From Apilactobacillus apinorum (GTDB lineage Bacteria > Bacillota > Bacilli > Lactobacillales > Lactobacillaceae): a stretch of DNA of 64,000 nt. Below the pieces are notes generated by a model. It ran no database searches. It saw only the letters and a program-made list of their open reading frames with translations, and was not told the DNA's origin. The translations under genes were made by a program, and so were the position numbers. The stretch spans positions 294,543-358,542 of the forward strand of contig NZ_KQ440395.1 in assembly GCF_001281175.1 (NCBI RefSeq), read 5' to 3'. Below, one piece after another: positions 1 to 11,500 of this stretch (the first letter of the stretch is position 1; the number at the start of each line of letters is the position of its first letter).

Positions 1-1
1 C

Positions 2-2299
2 ATTTACACGAACCAATTAGTGCCAAATGTCTCTGGAACTGTTAGATACTCTGTTGATGACGGGAATCAACCAATTTTCCACGGTACTGATCGTGCTAAG
101 GAAGCCTTGATTACACCGGTTCCAGCTGGATTGAACTATGTTCCTGGTAGTCAAATTAAGTACGATGCATCTGATAATTCATACACTGTTTCAGTTTACC
201 CAACTGACGGTATCATGAATAATGCCAGTGTGGTGGATAATACTAATATTCCTCGTGCTAACAACCAAACATTACACGTTCATACTGATGCTAATGGTAA
301 TATTTACACTACTGCACCATCAATCGCTCAAGGTAATGATGGTAATTACTATTATGTACCTACTAATACAGCGGTTAATAAAGATGGTAATGTTAACGGT
401 GGTTATGCTGCTGCTGGAAACAAGCTATTAACAAATCCGGATGGTACAGTTAATATTCCAGATGCTCATTTTGATCAAGTTGATAGTAACAACAAGATTG
501 TCAACACAGTTATTCACAATGTTGCAGCAAATGTTAACCCAGATGGTACATTCAGCGTTGCTCACATTACAGTGGTGCCAGATCCTAATAACCCAGGAAA
601 GGCATACCAAGTTCAAGCTGGTGAACCAATTACCGTAACTAAGGATGATAAAGGTAATCCTGTTTACCACATCATTTCTGAACAAATTGACCAAGATGTG
701 CACATTCCTGCGCAAATTGGTGATAAAGGTAAAGTCGTTGATGGTGCTGGAATTATCCATGTTAACCCAGATGGCACTAAGACCGTTCAATCAGTTGTTC
801 CTGGATATGTTGGTCCAACGCTTCAACCAGGTGATCAAATTCCAAACAACCCAGTTCTAGAACCTGTTAACGATACTATTAAGGATGCCCACTTTGATCA
901 TAACGGCAAAGACACTGGTTCAATTGGTGACATTCCGGTAATTGGGGATGGTAAAGGTAACACTATCGTTAGTGCACCAACTAAGTCCGCAGATGGTAAA
1001 TACTTGGTACCTAAGGGTGCTCAAGTAACCAAGGATAAAGATGGTAACTACCACGTTCCTTCATACCCAGTTAACCCAGATGGTACTATCACAATTGATG
1101 ACGCTCGATTTAATGCTCTAGATGGCACTACAGTCATCGGAACAGTGATTGCTAAAGTTGATAAGGACGGTAACTTAGTAGTTAACAACACCACAAGTAT
1201 CACAGATTCAGATGGTAATACCTACACCGCATCTGCTGGTACAATCATTAAACCAGTTGTTAACGATGATGGTTCAACTACTATGAACATCTCAGTAAGC
1301 AAGACCTTTGCTCCAATTGGTAACCCTGAAAAGGATGCCAAGGAACAAGCGAAGAAGAAGTTACCGATTCCTGACTTGAGCAAACACAATAAGCGTTATC
1401 AAGAACGTTACCTAGCTGCATACAAGAAAGAACTAGCTAAGTCCATTCCAACTTATGTATACAGTGACAATGGTCTATACGTTCACCGTGATGCTAAGTT
1501 TACTAAGAAAAACCGTGTTAATGGTTATGCTAAGAAGCCTAGAAACAAAGCCCATGTATTTAAGGTATTAGGTTTTACTTTAGACGCTAACAAGTACCCA
1601 AGACTAAAGGTTAAGGGTGGCTACATTTCTTACAATAAGCACATTCATGATGCTTACTACAGAACTAACGCGCTAAAGACTTACCGCATCATTAGAAACA
1701 CAGGGGCTTGGATCCATTCAGGCAAGCATTACACAGTCAAGAATCGTCTAGTTCACCTACGTCGTGGTCAATTAGTCCACGTTAAGAAGGTAATCAAACT
1801 AAATGGTTTGACTAGATTCTACCTAGGAAACAGACGTTACTTCACTTCTAACAAGACCTATGTAAGTCGTGTCGCACCTAGATACGTTTACTGGACTAAC
1901 CAACGTAATGTCTACAAGGTTACTCACTTTAGCAAGAAGACAGTGGTCAGATATGTTAAAGCAAGACCAAGACATGAAGCAACAGCTTACAAAGTATTGA
2001 AGACTATTGTTACTAAGCAAGGTGTTAAATACAAGTTGAGAGTTGGTTACGTTTACGCTAATAAGACGATAGAAGCTTATTACCGTCGTCCTGCTCTAGA
2101 AGTACGAGTAATCAGAAAGGGTGGAATTTTAATTCACACCAAGAAGACTTTCTCCAGATTAAATGCAATTAAGCATTTGAAGAAAGGTTCAGTCATTCGT
2201 ATTTCTGAACTTCAAAACTTAAATGGAATTACTAGATTCTACATCGGTAATGGTAAGTACATTACTTCAAATAAAACCTATGTGAAAAGAATCAAATAA
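2..2299 (+). CDS. C-terminal part of large surface protein with SLAP/DUF5776-like modules (5' end outside window)
   Basis: The frame is open to the window edge, so the true start lies upstream; the GTG at 20 is only the first possible start codon inside. Roughly the first 440 residues are Asn/Asp/Gly-rich beta repeats with recurring VNPDGT and DAHFD motifs, typical of lactobacillar adhesin stalks. A KKLPIPDL linker follows, then basic modules carrying the pattern G-AWIH...NR...L-RG...TRFYLGN...YFTSNKTYV. These resemble SLAP/DUF5776 wall-binding domains and recur at the end of the giant protein downstream. There is no LPxTG anchor, so attachment is probably non-covalent. A terminator follows at once. 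The binding target is unknown; surface adhesin is an inference. Confidence 0.8.
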   Translation: MYTNQLVPNVSGTVRYSVDDGNQPIFHGTDRAKEALITPVPAGLNYVPGSQIKYDASDNSYTVSVYPTDGIMNNASVVDNTNIPRANNQTLHVHTDANGNIYTTAPSIAQGNDGNYYYVPTNTAVNKDGNVNGGYAAAGNKLLTNPDGTVNIPDAHFDQVDSNNKIVNTVIHNVAANVNPDGTFSVAHITVVPDPNNPGKAYQVQAGEPITVTKDDKGNPVYHIISEQIDQDVHIPAQIGDKGKVVDGAGIIHVNPDGTKTVQSVVPGYVGPTLQPGDQIPNNPVLEPVNDTIKDAHFDHNGKDTGSIGDIPVIGDGKGNTIVSAPTKSADGKYLVPKGAQVTKDKDGNYHVPSYPVNPDGTITIDDARFNALDGTTVIGTVIAKVDKDGNLVVNNTTSITDSDGNTYTASAGTIIKPVVNDDGSTTMNISVSKTFAPIGNPEKDAKEQAKKKLPIPDLSKHNKRYQERYLAAYKKELAKSIPTYVYSDNGLYVHRDAKFTKKNRVNGYAKKPRNKAHVFKVLGFTLDANKYPRLKVKGGYISYNKHIHDAYYRTNALKTYRIIRNTGAWIHSGKHYTVKNRLVHLRRGQLVHVKKVIKLNGLTRFYLGNRRYFTSNKTYVSRVAPRYVYWTNQRNVYKVTHFSKKTVVRYVKARPRHEATAYKVLKTIVTKQGVKYKLRVGYVYANKTIEAYYRRPALEVRVIRKGGILIHTKKTFSRLNAIKHLKKGSVIRISELQNLNGITRFYIGNGKYITSNKTYVKRIK

Positions 2300-2310
2300 T
2301 TAAATAAAAG

Positions 2311-2349
2311 GACTCATTAACAATAATTCTTGTTAGTGAGTCTTTTTTT
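2311..2349 (+). terminator. Rho-independent terminator after the partial surface protein
   Basis: A 12-bp perfect stem (GACTCATTAACA with its complement) with an 8-nt loop is followed by seven T residues. Confidence 0.9.
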
Positions 2350-2530
2350 ATACATTTCTTATAACGATAATTATTTTTATTAATGAAAATAAGGGTGTAA
2401 TGTGGCAAAAGATTACGATTTATTAAGTTTTTTAAATTTTTATTAAGACATCACTTTTTGATTAACTTGTCAAAAAAATTGATGTAATATGTACGTATTA
2501 GATAATTGGAATAATTGTGAGGTGAGCTCT

Positions 2531-5500
2531 GTGAAATACAACAAACAAAAAATTAGAAAAATTAATGACAAGAAGATATTAAAGAAGGTTAAAAAGAATT
2601 GGGTAGTAGTATCTGTTTCTTCTTTTGCTTTCTTTGGTGCAGCTGGATTTACTCTTACTAATGGAAATGTAAACGCACATGCATATGTAAACAGTGGTAA
2701 GACAGTAGTTGTTGCCGGACAAAATAGTTCAGCTGCAACATACACTAGTGGATCATCTTCACAATCAACTTCCACTAATTCTGCTAATGTGGCTACTTCA
2801 AGTAGTGCTAACAGTAATATTGCTCCTACAAGTAGCATTAATAGTTTATCCAATAGTAATCCCACTAATAACACTCCTAGTGTATACCAAACAACAGACT
2901 GGGATTCATACGCTAGTCTAAGTGAAAACATGGGAAGTAGTAGTTCTAATAACCAAATTACAACAAGTACAAATCTATCTGACGCTGAAAATATTATTGA
3001 TCAAATGGCATCATCTGCGCAAAGCGCCATTGATAGTAACACTGCCAATTACCGTGCAGCCTTGGCACAGGGATTAAGTACAAAGATGGCTTCGGGAACA
3101 TTTGGTACGCTTTATTTCCTAGATAAAAATGGTAATCAAATTTTTTCAGGTAATGGAGCACCCTTTGGTTACCAGGGACCACAGAGGGGTGGAAATACAA
3201 GCAATTATCAAATTTATAACTCTAATGTTGCTTCATCTAGTTCTAATCAATTAAACAATCCTAATAATATTAATAATGATGGTAAATTATGGGTTATTAC
3301 TACCGGTTCAGGTGTGACAAATACTTTTTTAGGTAGTCCACAAATTAGAATTGAAGTTAAGGGAACTAATCCAACGTTTGTAATGCCGGTGCAATTGTAT
3401 GATCCTAATGGCAATCCAATTGCTCAAACTAATAATGACAGTACTGGAATGGCTCCAACCGCAATGGGAATGGCTGTCATTAATGCAAGCAATAATTCAT
3501 TAGTTCAAGTTTTAAATATGAATGTAGACCCAACTAAGTATGTTGCGCCAGCTGCTGGGACAATTCTTACAGTTGATCCAAATACTTATAACTACAAATT
3601 GATTGTAGCTTCTGCAGCTAAGCCATACCCATTAAACTTCTATAACCGTAATGGACAATTGGTGGCAACAGGTACCGTTAATATTAATAATAATGGGACA
3701 ATCACTAATACCTACACTACTGGTAATTTGAGTAGTACAGTTTATCACATTCCAAGTAATCCTAAAATTGTGACTGATGTTAACAACGCTGGTCAATATG
3801 CAATGAATGTAGACCAAAACACTGCTAGTTTAACATTTGTTACACCAAATGGAACGCAATTAACTGATAGTAACAATAATGTATTAACTGGTACAGTATA
3901 TGTAAATGCTGATGGTTCTGGAACAATAGCAGATAGTACTGCAATTAATGGGTCAGCTTATCATGTTGTCCCAGGGGCTCAACCTTCATTACAAAATGGT
4001 CAATATGTAGTTAATGTTACTAAGAATGCTCGTACATCAACAGTTACATTTACTAATAAAGGTAATATCATCACAGATGCTAACGGAAATCCTTACACAG
4101 GTCTAGTTAACGTAAATGGAAATAGCGTAGCCAAATTAGTAGATTATGGACAATTAGGTAATAGTAACTACCATATCACGCAAAATTCATCATTAATTAA
4201 GGATGCTAATGATGATAACTTTACTATGGAAGTAACTCCTAATAATGTCGGGAACACACAAAGTGCCAATTTTGTTGATGCGAATGGAAATGTTCAAGGA
4301 CAAGGTACTATCATTTTTGATAGTAATAACAATCCTAAACTGGTAGATAACGGTAACTTAAATATTAATAACTATTATGTTGTTAACAATCAAGTCATTA
4401 GTAATAATGGTCAATATCAAGTTTTAGTTAAACCATTTTCAATCACAAATACACTCCCTGTTTATTTTGTTGACTCTAACAATAACAATCATGGACAAGG
4501 TACAATTGTTATTGATCAAAGTGGAAATGCGAAATTAGTAGATACTGGATCTTTGGATTCGGCAAATTATTACATTGCTAATGGTCAAATTAATAACGTT
4601 AATGGTCAATATCAAATTTTAGTAAATCCAAATGTTTCATCCAAATCTGTGTCAGTTACTTTCTATGATTCTTACACAGGAAAGGCAGTTGGTACTGGTA
4701 CTGGTATTAGTATTAATGGTAATGATCCACTTGGGATTAAGAGTTATGGTAATTTGGACACCACATCATATTATTTGAGTGGTAAAGTTGTTCACTTTAA
4801 CGATGCAAGTGGAAATCCGGTTTATTGGGCTTATGTAACTGTTCAACCACAACGTGCGGATTCCATAGCAGCTTCTAACTCTTCATCTGCGGCAGCATAT
4901 ATAAGTAGTTCTCAATCTTCAGTAGCTCAATCTATTGCGAACGCAATTAGTTTAGCTTCTTCTACTGCTGCATCACTTGCTAACAGTATTGCTGCATCTA
5001 ATGCCGCCGTTGCAGGTGCAAATTTCCAAAATTCAATAACAGCACTTCAAAATCAATCTCAACAAGCAGTTCAAGCGAGTTTACTAGCTTCGCAAACAGC
5101 ATCTTCATATGCACAATCATTGATTAACTCGGCTAACTCAGCATATAATAGCTTGCAAACATCAGCAGCTACTGACAAATCTAATACAATTAGTAATTTG
5201 CAAAGTTCTGCTGCTACAGATAAATCTAATGCAGTATCTGCCGCAATTAGCAGTACTTTATCATCAGCACAATCATCAGCACAGTCAGTGCAAAATTCAT
5301 TAAGTATTGCTAATAGTCAGGCTATTGTTGATTTGAATAACCAATATCAAAATAGCTTAGCGGTATTAAGTAGCCAAGCTATTTCTAACCAAAATAGTGC
5401 AGTCCAAAGTGCTACTAACTCAATTAATGCTGCTAATCAAGCAACTATTGCTAAAATCAATGCTGATAACAATAAGAAAATTAATCAATTGTTAGCTCAA

Positions 5501-8500
5501 AGCTATGCTAATTCTGTGAGTGCACAATCAATTGCTGATTCTTTACAATCATCAGCGGTTAACAGTGTTAAAGCTGACGCAGCTAACTCGATGTCAATAT
5601 TAACACAACAAAATATTGATGCTGTGAACCAATTAAATTCTAGTTATCAAGCTCAATTACAATCGGCACAAAATTCTGCTAGTGCAGCTATTAATAGTGC
5701 AGCTAGTTCAGCGGCAACTTCAATGTCAGCTGCCGATGCAACTGTTTTACAAAATACAATTGACTCTTTAACTAAGCAATTTCAAGCTTCTAGCTCTGCT
5801 CAACAAGCTCAGTATTTAGCTGCTTCAATTGCTGCTAGTTCATCTGCAAAGGCAGAAATGGATTCAGCTATTAGTAGTTTAACTTCATCTGCTAATAGTG
5901 TTTATCAACAACAAAGTATTGCTAATTCACAAGCGATTCAGTCTCTCCAACAACAAAGTATCGCTGATTCTAAGGCTGCTTCTAGTCAAGCTGCTGTGGA
6001 TTTAGCAAACGCTGTTCAAACTGCTAAAAGTAATGCAGAATCAGCAGCTAAATCACAAGCTGATCAGTTAGCTGCTGATAACCAAAAGAGAATTGATAGT
6101 ATGAACGCTAAGAGTATTGAAGACTCTCAAAATGCTTCTAGTGTGGCCCAATCAATTTTGAACTCAGCAATTCAATCAGCACAAGATTCATATGCTGCTC
6201 AATTGAGTGCTACTTCTAGTGCGAACCAATCATTGATTGATTCTATGAATGCAAAGAGTATTTCAGATTCACAAAGTGCTGCTCAAAGTGCACAAAATGC
6301 AATCGATTCTGCGGTGAAATCAGCATCTAGTTCTGCAAATTCACTTGCTCAATCAATTGCCGACTCTAACAATGCAGTAATCGATAGTTTGAAATCACAA
6401 AACATTCAAGATTTACAATCAGCACAAAATAGTGCAACTACTGCTATTACAAGTGCTGCTGATTCGGCTCGTCTATCAGCTGAAACTAAAGCAGCTGAAG
6501 AATCAACAGCAACATCAATTGCTAACTCTAAGCAAATTTCAGACATTCAATCTAATGCAGATACTCAATTACAAAGCGCTCAATCCAGTGCTAAGTCAGC
6601 AGTTGATAGTGTTGCACAGTCCGTAAAAGATTCAGCTTCATCATTGGCAAAATCAATTGCAGACTCCAACAATTCATTGATTAGTAGTTTGCAAGCGCAA
6701 AGCATACAAGATCTTCAATCAGCTCAATCCAGTGCTAGTGCTGCTATTGATAGTGCAGTTTCTAGCGCAAAATCAATCGCGCAATCTAAAGCAGATGCAG
6801 ATTCGATTGCAACTCAAAAATCTAATCAAGATGCTATTAATAGTTTGAAATCACAAAACGATCAAGCGCTAGCTAACCAATCTAGTGCATATCAAGATGC
6901 GATGAATTCAGCAATTCAATCAGCTCAAAGTAGTGCAGCTAAAGAAGCTGATGATCTAAGATCACAAAATCAATCAGCAATCGATAGCTTGTCACAAAAA
7001 GCTGAACAGGATTCAATTGCTGCATCTAATTCAGCTCAGACAGCAATTAATAATGCTGTATCATCCGCACAGAAATCAGTTAGTGATTCTGCATCTAGTC
7101 TAGCTGAACAGGTTTCTGCAGCTAATTCCAAAGCGTTAGAACAATTACAACAACAAAGTTCTAATGATTTAGCCTCATTACAATCAAGTGCTTCCGCTGC
7201 AATTGAATCCGCTGCATCTAGTGCAAGGAGTGTAGCGTCAAGTCAGGCCTCTGTTGAATATAGTGCATTATCAACTGCTAACTCAAACACTATTAAGCAA
7301 ATGCAAGATAAAAGTACAGCTGATTCGATTGCTGCATCTAACAGTGCCCAATCTGCAATTCAAAGTGCTGTTCAAACTGCACAAGACGAGGCCTCAAAAC
7401 AGGCAGCTGCTCAGTCAACGGCTGTTTCTCAACATAATCAAAGTGTAATTGATTCTTTGCAACAACAAATTATTGATGACTCTAAAAACGCCTCAAATAG
7501 TGCTCAACAAGCTACTAACGATGCAGTTGCATCAGCACAAAAAGCGGCAAGTGATTCTGCATCAGCTCAATCAGTTGCAACATCAATAGCTAACCAAAAG
7601 GCCATTGATGATATGATTGCCAAAGCTAAGTCTGATTCAGAAAATGCTGCGGCGAGCGCACAAGCGGCCATTAATGATGCAATAGCTAAAACTAGTTTAG
7701 CTGCAAGTTCATCAGCCGCACAGGAATCATTATCGACATCATTAGCTAATTCATCAGCAATCGCTTCGTTGAGTCAAAAAGCTATTAATGATTCTAAATC
7801 AGCTGCAGATCAAGCTGATGCGGATAAGAGAAATGCTGTTTCATCAGCTCAGAACTCATTAAATAACTCATACAGTGGATACATCAAGAGTTTGAATGAT
7901 GACAGAGATGCTGAAATCAATTCTCTAAAGGCCAACCTTGATTCAGCAAATAGTTCACTTGCGCAAGTTACTCAAGACTCAATAGCACAAAGTAGTGCAT
8001 TTGATTCAGCAATTGCAAGTTTGCAAGGGGATAGTAAATTAGCTAGTGAAGCTGCATACAGTGCGAGCGTGGCGGCTGCTTCAAGTTATAGCAGTGTAAT
8101 TGATTCTTATGAGGCAACTATTTCTAGTTTACAAAGTGATCAAAAAGCAACTTCTGATCAAGTTATAAAATACCAAAAAGAATTAAGTGATTTACAAAAC
8201 AGCTATAATGACACTATTAACAGTGCTAAAGCGGCATCAAGTGCTGCGGCACAAGCTTCTTCAGCTGCAATTGATAGTGCTGCTTCTAAAGCTGCGAGTG
8301 AAGCTCAACAACAGGCTAAAGATTCACAAGCTCAAAGCGAAGCCGCATCAAAGGCTAAAGATCTTGAATCACAAGCGCAACAATCAATTCAAGATTCATA
8401 TAACCAAAAAATTAGTGACTTGCAAAATGCATCGACAGCATCAAGTGCTGCAGCTCAAAGCGCACTAGATAGTGCAACTTCACTAATGAATAGTTACTTA

Positions 8501-11500
8501 AGTCAAATTAGTAGTCTTCAAGCTGATAGTGCTGCAGCTGCTGAGAAGAATAGTGCTGCAGTATCTGCTACAAACAGTCGAGCTAGATCAGTTGCTCAAT
8601 CTTTTGCAACTCTAGCTAATAGTTTAAATAAACAATACGCAAATGAATCCACAGCTTTCCAACAAAGTTTAAGTAATTTAAATAGTATGATTGCAAGTAT
8701 TACTGCTGACAATCAACAAAAGGCATCTAGTGCCGCTGTAGATTATGATAATAAGTTGGCTTCATACGAAAGTTCATTTGCAATTGCATCATCTAATGCA
8801 ATATCACAAGCTGTTGCTGATGCAGAACAACGTGCTAAGCAAGCATCAGAGGCTGTATCCTTGGCTAACTCAAAAGCTTTATCTGATGCACAAAATAAAG
8901 CACAACAAGATAGTTTGAATGCGGCTAGCAGTGCAGCTCAAGCAATTAAAGATGCTGTAAATGCTGCTTCAACAGAAGCTAGTCAACAGGCTGCTGCTCA
9001 ATCAACCGCAACTTCGATTGCAAATTCACAAGCACTAGACTCACTTGCCCAACAAAGTAAGAACGATTCATTAAACGCTTCACAAAGTGCTGCTAAGGCA
9101 ATTCAAGATGCAATTAATTCAGCTCAATCAATAGCAAGTCAACAAGCTAGTGCACAATCAACAGCCGCTAGCGAAGCTGCTTCAAAAGCATTGCAAAGTT
9201 CACAAAATAAAGCGGCTCAAGACAGTGCAAATGCTTCATCTGTAGCAGAATCAATTAAAAATAGTTTGATTTCTTCTGCTCAACAAAGTGCTTTAGACTC
9301 AGCAAATTCAGTTTATGCATCGTTATCATCAGCAAATTCTAAGGCTCTAGCTGATGCTCAAGATAAAGCAAATCGTGATAGTGTTGCTGCATCTAGTTAT
9401 GCTAAATCGTTAATGGATGATGCTGTTTCTTCAGCGAAAGCGGACGCCCAATCGACTGCTGATAATAATATTAGCTCATTAAATAGTTCATATGCTCAAA
9501 AAATTAATGATATGTTAGCTGCTAGCAAGCAAGCTTCGATTGCTGCCAGTCAAGCAGCATCTGAAGCTCAGTCTGCCGCTATTAGTTCGGCTCAGTCTGT
9601 CGCTGAAAGTTTAGCAAGTGCACAATCAATTGCAACATCTCAACAAAACGCAGCAGCATTAAGTTCTGCTCAACAAAAGGCTTTAGAAGATAGTCAACAA
9701 GCTCAATCTATTTATAACGATAAGCTAAATCAAGCGAGTTTAGCAGCACAAAGTTCCGCAAGCCAAATGCTATTAGATCAATCTGTAGCAAATTCAGCAG
9801 CATTAAAATCTGCACAAGATAAGGCTGCCCAAGATAGTGCAAATGCTTCTCAACGTGCAGAAGAAGTGAAACAAGCAGCATTAGATTCAGCCCGTCAATC
9901 TGCTCAAGACTCTGCTAACTCTTTGATACAATCACTTCAAAGTAGTTACAATGCGTCAATTGCATCAGCTCAAAGCAACGCAGTGGCTGAAAGTATTGCA
10001 GCTGCAAACAATGCTAAATCAGCATTAGATTCTGCACTAAATGATGCTCGGAATAGTGCTGCTAATCAAATCAATGCATTGCAATCAAGTAATGCTGATC
10101 TGCTTTCATCAGCTCAAAGTAAGGCAACAGCTGATAGTTTAGCGGCTTCTCAAAAAGCTCAAGATGAGATTAGTTCAGCTGTTCAATCTGCCCAAGATAA
10201 AGCTAAGAGTGATGCTCAAGCTATCATCGATTCATTGAACTCACAATATGCAAATAGCTTATCATTAGCCAATAGTAAGGCCTCTGCAGATAGTATTGCA
10301 GCGAGTCAAGCTGCTGAACAAGCTAAGAATGATGCACTTTCATCAGCTCAAGAAGCTGCCCGTCAGGAAAGTATCGCAACCGCTGAATCTAACGCTGCTG
10401 CATTGAAATCAGCACAAGATAAAGCATACAGTGATAGTGTTGAAGCATCTAAAAATGCTGATTCATTACTAAGCGCTGCAGTTTCAGCTGCTAAATCAGC
10501 TGCTGAGAGTCAAGCTGCGGTCCAATCAGCAGCTACTTCAGCCATAAATTCACAAGCGTTATCATTTGCTCAAAGTAAGGCAAAGGCTGATTCTGAAGCT
10601 GCTTCATCAGTAGCTCAATCAATTATCAGTTCAGCTGAATCGCTAGCATCACAAACGGCATCTCAATATGCTCAATCTGTTGCTAATAGTGTTAAGGATT
10701 CTTATGATAGTAAGGTTGCATCAATCGCCTCACAAAACGATGCTCAATCTAAAGCTGCTAACCAAGCAGTTGATGATTTGAGAAATCAATTGAGTGCTTC
10801 TGCTAAGGCTGATATGGATAAACTAGCTGCATCAAACGCGGCTGCTCAACAAAGCTTAAAATCTGAATATGATAGCTTAATTGCTGCCGAAAGAAGTTCA
10901 GCTCAAGCGGCCATTGATAGTGCCGCATCAAGTGCAGCTTCTGATGCTAAGAGTAAGGCAGAAAGTCAAGCTCAATCAGAACAAGCTAAAATCACTAGTG
11001 ATTACTTAGCTAAATCTAATGAGATGAACTCAACATTCGCAAGCGAAATGGCTTCATTGCAAGCTAGTTTACAAGCAGCTCAAAGTGCTGCAATTAGTTC
11101 AGCTCAATCTGTTGCTGATAGTCAAGCTGCACAAAGAAGTTCTGCATTTGCTAGTCAACTTGCATCACTTCAATCACAAAGTGCAGCTGACCTAAGCGCT
11201 GCCAACTCGGCTGCTTCAGCTGCCTTGAGTTCAGCTCAATCTTCAGCAATTAGTAGCGCACAATCTGATGCTGACTCGCTTAAAGCTTCATTAGCATCTT
11301 CATACGAAAATGCAATGGCTATTATAAAAGCTAAACAAGAAGCAACTTCGATTGCAGACATGAATAACCAACATGCTGCTTTAAGTAGTCAAGCTGCGAA
11401 ATTCAACGAAGAGATTAATAACTTGAAGAATCAATTAAGTAGTAAAGATAACGATAACAGTAAGTTAATTAAGACTTATGAAGATCAAATTGCGGAATTA

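Noticed and set aside
2489..2530. ATG at 2489 as start of the giant protein
   Set aside because: It has no ribosome-binding site, while GTG 2531 has GAGGTG at proper distance and begins a clean signal peptide.
5000..11400. Several plus-strand open frames inside the giant gene
   Set aside because: They are out-of-frame shadows of the repeat DNA, rich in Leu/Gln/His from shifted codons, with no ribosome-binding sites.
4860..11400. Repeat DNA as a CRISPR array or tandem repeat
   Set aside because: Repeats are degenerate, in one open frame, and not separated by unique spacers of equal length.
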